A stretch of 64,000 nucleotides of DNA, from assembly GCA_004193205.1 (NCBI GenBank), contig RZUM01000002.1, forward strand, positions 1 through 64,000, read 5' to 3'. Positions 17,682-29,111 of the stretch are shown piece by piece. Under the pieces are notes generated by a model that did not search any database, was not told the DNA's origin, and was given only the letters and a program-made list of their open reading frames with translations. The stretch's first letter is position 1. The number at the start of each line of letters is the position of its first letter. The DNA is from Gordonia sediminis (lineage in GTDB: Bacteria > Actinomycetota > Actinomycetes > Mycobacteriales > Mycobacteriaceae). The translations under genes were made by a program, and so were the position numbers.

Positions 17682-18065
17682 TCAACCCCAGTTCTCGGCC
17701 CGTGTCAGGCAGAACGGATGTCCGGCCGGGTCGAGGAGGACTCGCCAGGTCTCACCGGGTTGCTCGGCCGGCACGGTGGCGCCGAGAGCCACACAGCGTG
17801 CCTCGGCGGCCGAAATGTCGTCGACGGCGAGATCGAAATGGAACTGCTTGGAGCCGTGGTCATTCGGCCAGCTCGGAGGTTGGTAATCGGCCACCGACCC
17901 GAACCCGACCGCCGGCCCGTCGGTCCCCTTGATCATCGCGTAGCCGTCGCCGGCGGCCACGATCTGCCAGCCCAGCACTGCCGACCAGAACTCGGCCGAG
18001 CGGCCCGCGTCTGCGCAATCGAGGGTCATCATGGCCAGGGTCGCGGTTACAGAGGTGGAGGTCAT
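17682..18065 (-). CDS. VOC family (glyoxalase/bleomycin resistance-like) protein
   Basis: 127 residues, the size of a single VOC domain pair. It opens with a short leader, then AMMTLDCADAGRSAEFWSAVLGW, the usual first beta-alpha unit, and has FHFDLAVDDISAAEARCVALGA in the second. The C-terminus RVLLDPAGHPFCLTRAENWG holds the usual metal-ligand acidic/His area. The reaction is unknown. ATG 18065 has AAAGGAC about ten bases upstream. It is the first gene of a probable three-gene operon. Confidence 0.87.
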   Translation of the reverse strand: MTSTSVTATLAMMTLDCADAGRSAEFWSAVLGWQIVAAGDGYAMIKGTDGPAVGFGSVADYQPPSWPNDHGSKQFHFDLAVDDISAAEARCVALGATVPAEQPGETWRVLLDPAGHPFCLTRAENWG

Positions 18066-18150
18066 CTCAGGTGTCCTTTCACTGAACTTCCTCCATCGAT
18101 CATCCGCGGCTCACCGCCGTGCGCACTTGAACAATTGCGACAACAACGCG

Positions 18151-19404
<1,254 letters not shown>

Positions 19405-21123
19405 TCAGTGCACGGACTCGCTGTCATGCCCATGACCCGGGCCGACGTGAGCCTCTGCGCGCATCCGGTCGATCATGTGCGGATAGTGCAGCTCGAACGC
19501 GGGACGCTCGGAACGAATCCGGGGCAGCTCGGTGAAGTTGTGCCGCGGCGGCGGGCAGCTGGTGGCCCACTCCAGCGAGTTGCCGAAGCCCCACGGGTCG
19601 TCGACGGTGACGACCTCGCCGTAGCGGTAGCTACGGAAGACGTTCCAGAGGAACGGCAGCACGGACAGACCCAGGATGAACGCACCCACGGTCGAGATGA
19701 TGTTCAGCGTGGTGAAACCGTCCGACGGCAGATAGTCGGCGTAGCGACGCGGCATACCCTCGTTACCCAGCCAGTGCTGCACCAGGAACGTGGTGTGGAA
19801 GCCGATGAAGGTCAACCAGAAGTGCCACTTGCCCAGACGCTCGTCGAGCATGCGCCCGGTCATCTTCGGGAACCAGAAGTAGATACCCGCGTACGTGGCG
19901 AACACGATGGTGCCGAAGAGCACGTAGTGGAAGTGCGCGACCACGAAGTAGGAGTCGGACAGGTGGAAGTCCAGCGGCGGGCTGGCGAGCAGGACGCCGG
20001 TGAGACCACCGAAGAGGAAGGTGACGATGAAGCCCACCGAGAACAACATCGGTGACTCGAACGTTATGTGACCCTTCCACATGGTGCCGATCCAGTTGAA
20101 GAACTTCACGCCCGTCGGGACCGCGATCAGGAAGGTCATGAATGAGAAGAACGGCAGCAGGACGGCGCCCGTGACGTACATGTGGTGCGCCCACACCGCG
20201 ACCGACAGCGCCGCGATCGCCATGGTCGCGTAGACCAGGCCCGAATAGCCGAAGATCGGTTTGCGGGAGAAGACCGGGAAGACCTCCGACACGATGCCGA
20301 AGAACGGCAGCGCGATCACGTACACCTCGGGGTGGCCGAAGAACCAGAACAGGTGCTGCCACAGGATGACGCCGCCATTGGCCGGGTCATAGAGGTGCGC
20401 ACCGAACTGACGATCGACCTCGAGGCCGAGCAGCGCAGCGGTCAGCAGCGGGAAGATCAGCAGGATCAGAATGCTGGTGACAAGGATGTTCCAGGTGAAG
20501 ATCGGCATCCGGAACATCGTCATACCGGGTGCGCGCAGGCAGACGACGGTGGTGACCATGTTGACCGCACCGAGGATGGTGCCGAGACCACCGACGCCCA
20601 GACCCATGATCCACAGGTCGGCGCCGACGCCGGGCGAATGGATCGCGTCGGTCAGCGGGGTGTAGGCGGTCCAGCCGAAGTCCGCGGCGCCGCCCGGCGT
20701 GATGAACCCGCTGACGGCGACGGTCGAGCCGAAGACGAACAACCAGAAGCCGAAGGCGTTCAACCGCGGGAACGCGACGTCGGGGGAGCCGATCTGCAGC
20801 GGCAGGACGAAGTTCGCGAAGCCGATGACGATCGGCGTCGCATACATCAGCAGCATCACCGTGCCGTGCATGGTGAACAACTGGTTGAACTGCTCTGTGG
20901 AGAGGAACTGCATACCCGGATGGGCGAGTTCACCGCGCATCAGCAGTGCCATCAGGCCGCCGATCAGGAAGAACACGAAGCAGGCGGTGATGTACATCAT
21001 GCCGATCAGCTTGTGATCGGTCGTCGTGAGCAGCTTGTAGATGAACGAACCCTTGGGCTGATAGCGCTCCGGGAACGGACGCACTGGAGCCACTTGCGTG
21101 GTGGGCTGGTCAACCGCGGTCAC
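19405..21123 (-). CDS. ctaD: Cytochrome c oxidase subunit I (aa3 type)
   Basis: 572 residues, twelve membrane spans. Copper and haem ligand regions are clear: the haem a histidine in [13 protein letters not shown], the CuB/crosslink helix [17 protein letters not shown], the histidine pair in AHHMYVTG and the C-terminal HFHYVLFGT helix with haem ligands. It is the catalytic subunit of the terminal oxidase receiving electrons from the bcc complex. GTG 21123 follows GAGGAGGATCT, a strong ribosome site. Other ctaC/E subunits are not in the window, which is normal in this order. Confidence 0.97.
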   Translation of the reverse strand: MTAVDQPTTQVAPVRPFPERYQPKGSFIYKLLTTTDHKLIGMMYITACFVFFLIGGLMALLMRGELAHPGMQFLSTEQFNQLFTMHGTVMLLMYATPIVIGFANFVLPLQIGSPDVAFPRLNAFGFWLFVFGSTVAVSGFITPGGAADFGWTAYTPLTDAIHSPGVGADLWIMGLGVGGLGTILGAVNMVTTVVCLRAPGMTMFRMPIFTWNILVTSILILLIFPLLTAALLGLEVDRQFGAHLYDPANGGVILWQHLFWFFGHPEVYVIALPFFGIVSEVFPVFSRKPIFGYSGLVYATMAIAALSVAVWAHHMYVTGAVLLPFFSFMTFLIAVPTGVKFFNWIGTMWKGHITFESPMLFSVGFIVTFLFGGLTGVLLASPPLDFHLSDSYFVVAHFHYVLFGTIVFATYAGIYFWFPKMTGRMLDERLGKWHFWLTFIGFHTTFLVQHWLGNEGMPRRYADYLPSDGFTTLNIISTVGAFILGLSVLPFLWNVFRSYRYGEVVTVDDPWGFGNSLEWATSCPPPRHNFTELPRIRSERPAFELHYPHMIDRMRAEAHVGPGHGHDSESVH

Positions 21124-21411
21124 AGATCCTCCTCGTTTCACAACCGTGAGGGCCCGTCCGAACTACCGTTTCCCCGCGGTCGCGACATGAACAAAGCGAG
21201 CGCTGGTACATGATCCTAGACCCTCGAACCGCCTCCGGCCGACTGGGTCCTACGATCTGTCGTAATTGGCCCCGTGGAGGGGCGGAAAACCCTGGTCAGA
21301 ACACGCGTACGCCGCGACGCGCAGACACCGGCCGGCGGCGTCGACGACCCCCGGCGGCCGGGCGTCGCGACCTCGCCCGGACCCCCTCGCAGCCGGTGCT
21401 AGCGTGGTCGC
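21124..21411. other. Divergent intergenic region between ctaD and fecB (288 bases)
   Basis: Must hold promoters for ctaD (minus) and fecB (plus). I see no open frame with codon bias, no tRNA and no clear repeat in it. A short G-rich stretch near 21274-21290 could fold locally, but nothing matches a known riboswitch that I recognise. Confidence 0.5.
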
Positions 21412-22434
21412 GTGCAAGGCAGCGGCGAGACCCCCGTACCGACGGCCCGACCGCGAGGCCGCGCAGTGCCTCGTCTGCTCGGCACGGTGGCGTCGGTGGC
21501 GGTGTTCGCGGTTCTGGCCGCATGTGGTCAGGACGCCCCGTTGACGACTCCGGACGGGCAGGTCATCTCCACCACGACCACCCGGGTCGCCGAGGTCAAC
21601 ATCGTCAACGCGGACCGCGACTACTCGCGCACCTGCCTCGCGCCCACGGCCCCCGACGACGGTGCCACCGACGTGTCACGCATCGTCGTGACCGATCCGT
21701 CGCTTCTCGACGCGGTCTGCGCGTTGGGGATCGGCCCCAAGGTCACCGCGGTCGCCGCCGACGGCCCGGTCCCCGCCTACCTCGGGCCGCAGCTCACCTC
21801 GGTTCCGGTCATCGGCGCGACACCGGACGCGACCGCGGTCGACGCGGCCGATCCCGACGTCGTCCTCACCACTCCGCAGACCTCGGCGACCGCCAAGTCG
21901 TTCGGCGACGCCCGCGTCGTGACGATCGAGCCCGGGCAGGGTTGGGAGGACCGGTTCGGTTCGGTCGCCACCGCACTCGGGCGATCCGCGAGCGGCTCCG
22001 AGTTGCTCGCGGACTTCGAGAAACAGGCCGCAAGAACGGGCCGGTTCCTCGACGCCGCGCACAATCAGATCTCCCTGGTCCGCTTCACCGGCGACTCGGA
22101 GGTGATCGCCGGAAACGACACGTTCGCTGGCCAGATCCTCGGGATGATCGGGGTCCAGCGCCCCGAGCCGCAGCGCTCGGCGGAGTCCACGACGGTCACC
22201 GACGAGAACTTCACCGACGCCGACGGTGACCTCATCTACGTCAGCTTCGTCGGCGACGACGGCCTCGAGCACGGCTCGGATGTGCTGCTCAGTGACCGGT
22301 GGCTGAACATGGGTGCGCCGACGTGGAAGAGAGTGCTCTCGGTCGATGACGAGATCTGGTACGAATCGTCGGGACTCGCGGCCGCCTGGCTGGTACTCAA
22401 CGATGTGAAGGAGTCCATCAATGGCAACTCGTGA
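21412..22434 (+). CDS. fecB: Iron-siderophore ABC transporter substrate-binding lipoprotein FecB
   Basis: 340 residues. The N-terminus has a basic stretch, a hydrophobic core (VASVAVFAVLAAC) and a lipobox LAAC, so it is exported and lipid anchored. The mature part has the class III binding-protein layout: PSLLDAVCALGIGPKVTAVA early and DLIYVSFVGDDGL late. It faces ctaD exactly as Mtb fecB does. In that organism FecB is linked to iron-siderophore binding and cell-wall integrity. GTG 21412 is the first start. No permease is adjacent. The last 14 bases overlap the next gene. Confidence 0.9.
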   Translation: MQGSGETPVPTARPRGRAVPRLLGTVASVAVFAVLAACGQDAPLTTPDGQVISTTTTRVAEVNIVNADRDYSRTCLAPTAPDDGATDVSRIVVTDPSLLDAVCALGIGPKVTAVAADGPVPAYLGPQLTSVPVIGATPDATAVDAADPDVVLTTPQTSATAKSFGDARVVTIEPGQGWEDRFGSVATALGRSASGSELLADFEKQAARTGRFLDAAHNQISLVRFTGDSEVIAGNDTFAGQILGMIGVQRPEPQRSAESTTVTDENFTDADGDLIYVSFVGDDGLEHGSDVLLSDRWLNMGAPTWKRVLSVDDEIWYESSGLAAAWLVLNDVKESINGNS

Positions 22435-23179
22435 TCTCGCCGCACAGGCCCGCGCATTCCTCGACCTACACCGCCCGGGTGACCCCGGGGTGTTCCCGAC
22501 CGTCTGGGACGCATGGTCGGCGCACCTGGCCGTCGCCGATGGCTTCTCCGCGCTGACCATCGGCAGCCACCCCGTCGCGGACTCGATCGGACGCCCCGAC
22601 AACGAGGGCATGACCTTCGACGAACTGCTGACCCGGGTCCGGCAGATCAGTGAGGCGGTCGAGGTCCCGCTGTCGGTCGACATCGAATCCGGATACGGCG
22701 AGTCGCCGGCGCGCCTCATCGAGGGCTTGCTCGAGGTCGGCGCGGTCGGATTGAACATCGAGGACACCGTGCATTCCGAGGGCGGACGGCTGCGCGAGGC
22801 GGCCGAACATGCCGACTTCGTGGGTGCGTTACGCGCCGCGGCCGACCAGGCCGGGGTGCCGGTCGTCATCAACGCCCGCACCGACCTGTTCATCAAGCAG
22901 GTCGGCGACGAGGCCGACCGCGTCGAGCGGGCCATCGCACGGATGCGACTATGCGCCGAGGCCGGCGCGAGTTCGCTGTATCCGGTCGGCTTCCACACCG
23001 ACGACGACCAGCGTCGCCTCACCTCCGAGCTGCCCCTTCCGGTGAACGCCATCGCCAACCCCGCCAAGGGCTCGCGCGCGCAGATGGCCGAACTGGGTGT
23101 GGGCCGGATCAGTTTCGGCCCGCTGTGGCAGATGAATCTCGCGGAGCGGGCCACCGCGCTGCTCTCGGATTGGCATTGA
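22421..23179 (+). CDS. Isocitrate lyase/PEP mutase family protein
   Basis: 252 residues. VFPTVWDAWSAHLAVADGFSAL, a Mg-site DIESGYGESPARL and GAVGLNIEDTVHSEGGRL are signatures of the ICL/PEP mutase TIM-barrel family. The catalytic KKCGH loop of true isocitrate lyases is absent, so a C-C or P-C bond lyase/hydrolase of the PEP mutase, oxaloacetate hydrolase or carboxyphosphonoenolpyruvate type is more likely. ATG 22421 has AAGGAG 7 bases upstream and overlaps the end of fecB. The gene is 7 bases before the SNF2 helicase. Confidence 0.88.
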   Translation: MATRDLAAQARAFLDLHRPGDPGVFPTVWDAWSAHLAVADGFSALTIGSHPVADSIGRPDNEGMTFDELLTRVRQISEAVEVPLSVDIESGYGESPARLIEGLLEVGAVGLNIEDTVHSEGGRLREAAEHADFVGALRAAADQAGVPVVINARTDLFIKQVGDEADRVERAIARMRLCAEAGASSLYPVGFHTDDDQRRLTSELPLPVNAIANPAKGSRAQMAELGVGRISFGPLWQMNLAERATALLSDWH

Positions 23180-23186
23180 TCCGGCG

Positions 23187-26078
23187 GTGGTGACCGGGGC
23201 ACTCCCCCTGCATCTGCTGTGGCGTCCCGGCGTCGGCGGTGCGGTCTGGACCGCCTCCGGGTCGGCCGACGTACCGGAGTTGCCCGAGCCGTTGTCGGAC
23301 CTGCTGTCCGGGAGACGTTTCCGCGGCTCCCTGGCGCTGATCGAAGCGAATGGGCACCGGTCGTTCGTCCCGACCCTGTCCCTGGGCGTGGCTACCACGT
23401 GTGCGCTGCTCGACGTCAGCCGTCCCCACCCGGTCAGCGGCGAGATCGCCTGGTACCGCTACCTCCTCGATGGCATCCGACGATTCGTCGCCGCCGGCGC
23501 GGTCGCCCCGACGGTGATCGAGGTCGACGGCGAGGCGATGCTGCGGTGGCAGGCGGTCTCCACTCCGACCTGGCGTGGCTGGCTGGCGGTCGTGTCCTCC
23601 ACCGCGCCGGCGGTGGTGACCGAGAACGGCGGCATGGATGCGATCACCGATTTCCTCGCCGAACTCACCGACCACGAGTCCCGCGGGCGCATCGCATCGT
23701 CGGGTCGGGTCCGTGCCGACGACTCGGCGACGGGATGGCTGCTCGCGGCGCTGGCCGACGGACCTCCCGGGCTCCCGCCCGCGGTGCAGGATCGGCTGCG
23801 ATCCGCGTCGGGTTCCTGGATTCAGTGGAACTCCGGTGCGCCACAGGATGATTCGTCTGTGGTACTCCGCCTGCACGAACCCGACGACGAACCCGCCGAA
23901 TGGCGGACGCATCTGCCCGCGGACGCCGAGCTGTGGCGGTTGGAGGTGTGTCGCCGACTCGCCGACGGCCGGATCGTCGCGGTGATCCCCCACCGGCTCG
24001 ACGGCCACGAACTCGACCGGGTCACCACGGCGCTCGCCACCGCGGTCCGCGCCTTTCCCGAACTCGCACAGGCCGAGCCGGATCGGCACACCCTCGATTT
24101 CCTGTTGACCACGCCGGTGGTGGAGCAGTTGTTCGCCGGGGCGGCGTCGAGGTTGGCGGCGGCCGGCTGCCCGGTTCTGCTGCCGCGCACCATCGCCGAG
24201 GTGCGCCCGACACTGGCCCTGCGGGCCCGACCGGTCGCCGGTGACACCCGCCGCGCCGCCCGGCTGGGAACCTCCGAGATCGACGAGTTCGAATGGCGTC
24301 TCGCCCTCGGCGACACCCCCGACGCACTGACCTTGTCGGACGGAGATCTCGCCGAACTCGCCCGCCGGCAGGGTGATCTGGTGAAGGTCCGGGGCGTGTG
24401 GGTCCGCGCCGAGGGCGGCGCACTCACCCGGGCCGCGGCATTCGTCGCCGCCCAGCGCGCGCAGGCACGGTCGGATCATCCGGCGGATTTCGGGGAACTG
24501 TTCAACCTCGTCGTCGACACCGTGCCGGTACCCGTGACCTCCATCGAGGGGCTGTCCTGGCTCGACGACCTCGCGTCCGGCGGCGTACTGCGCCCAACGC
24601 CCGTCGCCCCGCCGGTGACGCTGCACGCGCAGCTGCGCCCGTATCAACATCGCGGGCTGGAGTGGTTGGCCTATCTCACCGCACACCGGATCGGCGGTGT
24701 CCTCGCCGACGACATGGGATTGGGAAAGACCGTGCAGGTCATCGCCCTGCTGTGTCACGAGCGGTCCCTGCCGTCGACGCCGACGGCACCGACGCTGATC
24801 GTCTGCCCGATGTCGGTGGTCGGGAACTGGGAGCGGGAGCTGACACGGTTCGCTCCGCATCTGCGTGTCGTCGTGCATCACGGCACCACCCGCGCCGGGC
24901 AAACGACGTTCGGTGCGGTTCACGCCGACGCCGACGTCGTCCTGACCACCTTTGCCGTCGCGACCCGCGACCGGGAGACGCTCGGCGCCCACCGGTGGCA
25001 TCGGGTCGTCGTCGACGAGGCCCAGCACATCAAGAACGTCGCGACCAAGGCCGCCAAGGCGATTCGTGCACTGCCCGCCGATCACCGGATCGCACTGACC
25101 GGAACGCCGGTGGAGAACCGGCTCGAGGATCTGCGCGCCGTCATCGATCTGGTCAACCCCGGAGTGCTCGGTTCGGCGTCGAGGTTTCGCGCCCGATTCG
25201 CCGAACCGATCGAGCGGGATCGGGATCCGGATGCCATCCGCAGGCTTGGTGGACTCACCCGACCGTTCATCCTGCGCCGGGAGAAGACCGACCCGTCGAT
25301 CATCCCCGACCTCCCGGAGAAGACCGAGATCACCGAGCGCGCCAACCTCACCGTCGAGCAGGCCGCGCTCTACCGCGCCGTGCTCGACGAACTGATGGAG
25401 GCGTTGCGCCACAAACAGCAGCGCACCATCCGTCGCCGCAACATCCTCGCGGCGCTGACCCGCCTGAAGCAGGTGTGCAATCATCCGGCGCACTATCTCG
25501 CCGACGGCTCGGCCATGGCGCGCCGGAACCGGCATCGCTCGGGCAAGGTGGAGCTGCTCGTCGACATCGCGACCACCGCGGCGGCCGAAGGTGACCGGGC
25601 TCTGGTGTTCACCCAGTTCGCGGCGTTCGGCGACTTACTGTCGACGTGGCTCACCACGCAACTCGGCGAGGAGATCCCGCTGCTGCACGGTGGGCTGAGC
25701 CGGACCGAACGCGATGCCATGGTCGCCCGGTTCCAGTCCGGGGACGGTCCGGCGGCGATGATCGCCACCCTCAAGGCCGGCGGGACGGGCCTCAACCTGA
25801 CCGCGGCCAATCACGTGGTGCACGTGGACCGGTGGTGGAACCCGGCCGTCGAGGACCAGGCCACCGACCGCGCCTACCGGATCGGCCAGCACCAGCGGGT
25901 GCAGGTCCACCGGTTCGTCTGCGTCGGCACACTCGAGGAGCGCATCGACGAGATGATCACCGCCAAACGGGAGCTGTCACGGCTGACCGTCAGCGCCGGC
26001 GAGAGCTGGCTGACCGACCTCGGTGACGACGAACTGTTCGATCTGTTCGCGCTGCGCGACGAGGCGGTCAGCGAATGA
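23187..26078 (+). CDS. SNF2-family DEAD/DEAH-box helicase (HelZ/HepA-like)
   Basis: 963 residues. The N-terminal ~480 residues are a bacterial SNF2-associated region; then come helicase motif I DDMGLGKTVQVIALL, motif II VVDEAQHIKN, motif III LTGTPVENRLEDL, and the C-terminal helicase with VFTQFAAFGDLLS, GTGLNLTAANHVVHVDRWWN and TDRAYRIGQ. Such proteins are DNA translocases that remodel nucleoprotein or assist RNA polymerase. GTG 23187 is used (a second GTG follows at once). The SWIM-domain protein gene overlaps its end by ATGA, suggesting the two proteins work together. Confidence 0.93.
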   Translation: MVTGALPLHLLWRPGVGGAVWTASGSADVPELPEPLSDLLSGRRFRGSLALIEANGHRSFVPTLSLGVATTCALLDVSRPHPVSGEIAWYRYLLDGIRRFVAAGAVAPTVIEVDGEAMLRWQAVSTPTWRGWLAVVSSTAPAVVTENGGMDAITDFLAELTDHESRGRIASSGRVRADDSATGWLLAALADGPPGLPPAVQDRLRSASGSWIQWNSGAPQDDSSVVLRLHEPDDEPAEWRTHLPADAELWRLEVCRRLADGRIVAVIPHRLDGHELDRVTTALATAVRAFPELAQAEPDRHTLDFLLTTPVVEQLFAGAASRLAAAGCPVLLPRTIAEVRPTLALRARPVAGDTRRAARLGTSEIDEFEWRLALGDTPDALTLSDGDLAELARRQGDLVKVRGVWVRAEGGALTRAAAFVAAQRAQARSDHPADFGELFNLVVDTVPVPVTSIEGLSWLDDLASGGVLRPTPVAPPVTLHAQLRPYQHRGLEWLAYLTAHRIGGVLADDMGLGKTVQVIALLCHERSLPSTPTAPTLIVCPMSVVGNWERELTRFAPHLRVVVHHGTTRAGQTTFGAVHADADVVLTTFAVATRDRETLGAHRWHRVVVDEAQHIKNVATKAAKAIRALPADHRIALTGTPVENRLEDLRAVIDLVNPGVLGSASRFRARFAEPIERDRDPDAIRRLGGLTRPFILRREKTDPSIIPDLPEKTEITERANLTVEQAALYRAVLDELMEALRHKQQRTIRRRNILAALTRLKQVCNHPAHYLADGSAMARRNRHRSGKVELLVDIATTAAAEGDRALVFTQFAAFGDLLSTWLTTQLGEEIPLLHGGLSRTERDAMVARFQSGDGPAAMIATLKAGGTGLNLTAANHVVHVDRWWNPAVEDQATDRAYRIGQHQRVQVHRFVCVGTLEERIDEMITAKRELSRLTVSAGESWLTDLGDDELFDLFALRDEAVSE

Positions 26079-26857
26079 GCCCCCGCGGCGGACGGAGCGC
26101 GACGACCCGCGGTTACGGCGTGACACGGTGGGGCCGGGCGTTCGTCGATGTCGTCGAGACGGCCGGGTCCGGTGGACCCGACCGACGTCGGATCACCCAG
26201 GCGCGCCGCTATTTCCGCGACCGCCACGCCGAACGTCTGCGCATCTCGGACGGGTTGGTCACCGCGTCGGTGCGCGGCAGTCAGCTCGATCCGTTCGACG
26301 TCACGTTGACGATGCGGACCGTCGACACCCCCACCGTGGTGGCGTTGCTACGCGACCGCGACGCGACCGGCGATCTGATGGCGCTGACCCGCGGCGAACA
26401 GCCGACGGTGCTCGGTGAGCTGATCGCACCGACCGAGTCGGCCGACGTCGCCGCCGACTGCACCTGCCCCGACGAGACACCCCGCTGCATCCACGTGCTC
26501 TGCGTTGCTTACGAGGTGGCGGCCGAGATCGACCGCAGCGCAACCACATTGCTCACCGTCATGGGCACCGACCTGCCGAGTCTGCTGGCGGCGGCGACCG
26601 AGGCGCCGACGAGAACACGCGAACGCGACGATCATGACGACGAGCCGAGCGGGTCGACGCCGGTCGTCGACTTCTACGGGACCAACGCGGTGCTGCCACC
26701 GCTGCCGACGCCACCGCGGACGAACCCGATCACCGATCTCGACGGCGACGCCCTCCGTGCCGCCCTGCGCAACTCGGGCGTCTCCCCCGCCGACATCGGT
26801 GAAACCCTCGACGCCCTCGAGGATCTCTACGACCGGCTGCGCGCCCGGGATTCATAG
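26075..26857 (+). CDS. SWIM zinc-finger domain protein
   Basis: 260 residues. The SWIM motif is CTCPDETPRCIHV (C-x-C, then C-x-H), expected to bind one zinc and contact DNA or protein. The N-terminus WGRAFVDVVE ... RRITQARRYFRDRHAERLRI is the usual lead-in for bacterial SWIM proteins paired with SNF2 helicases. An acidic, low-complexity segment (TRERDDHDDEPSGS) separates this from a short C-terminal region. It is translationally coupled to the helicase by ATGA at 26075-26078. Confidence 0.9.
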   Translation: MSPRGGRSATTRGYGVTRWGRAFVDVVETAGSGGPDRRRITQARRYFRDRHAERLRISDGLVTASVRGSQLDPFDVTLTMRTVDTPTVVALLRDRDATGDLMALTRGEQPTVLGELIAPTESADVAADCTCPDETPRCIHVLCVAYEVAAEIDRSATTLLTVMGTDLPSLLAAATEAPTRTRERDDHDDEPSGSTPVVDFYGTNAVLPPLPTPPRTNPITDLDGDALRAALRNSGVSPADIGETLDALEDLYDRLRARDS

Positions 26858-26865
26858 GGCCCTCC

Positions 26866-27296
26866 CGCTGATCGAGTAGCCAGCGAGCGTAGCGAGCCGG
26901 CGTATCGAGATCACTCAAGTGGCCTCGATACGCGTCGGGCTCACTACGTTCGCACGTCGCTACTCGACCAGCAGTCAGGTTCCGCTGATCGAGTAGCCAG
27001 CGAGCGCAGCGAGCCGGCATATCGAGATCACCCAAGTGGCCCACGTGATCTCGATACACGACCTCGGCTGGCGCCTCGGACGCTACTCGATCAGCAGGAA
27101 AGTGCGCGAACGCAGTGAGTGACCGACTCCCGCTGATCGAGCCGCGAACGCAGTGAGTGGCGTATCGAGATCACCCTTGCGGCCCACGTGATCTCGATAC
27201 ACGACCTCGGCTGGCGCCTCGGACGCTACTCGATCAGCAGGAAAGTGCGCGAACGCAGTGAGTGGCGTATCGAGATCACTCCTTGTGGCCGGCCTA
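26866..27296. repeat. Three palindromic repeat units with an 84-bp exact direct repeat, between convergent genes
   Basis: Each unit begins CTGATCGAG, runs through CGTATCGAGATCAC and returns with the complement ending CTACTCGATCAGCAG, so each is a long imperfect inverted repeat. Unit tails at 26975, 27095 and 27240 close with CAGCAG. Positions 27038-27121 and 27181-27264 are identical over 84 bases, 143 apart. The stretch GCGAACGCAGTGAGTGGCG also repeats near 27145 and 27250. The region lies between the ends of the SWIM and nrdF genes. The related motif is a common actinobacterial intergenic palindrome. No gene is seen here. Confidence 0.85.
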
Positions 27297-29098
<1,802 letters not shown>

Positions 29099-29111
29099 GG
29101 TGTCCACTCAC

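Noticed and set aside
22421-23179. Isocitrate lyase or methylisocitrate lyase by name
   Set aside because: The catalytic KKCGH loop is missing, so only the family can be assigned.
23109-25535. An 808-codon minus-strand frame
   Set aside because: Antisense to the SNF2 helicase, with no recognisable domain.
26866-27296. Insertion sequence
   Set aside because: No transposase frame and no target duplication; only palindromic repeats.
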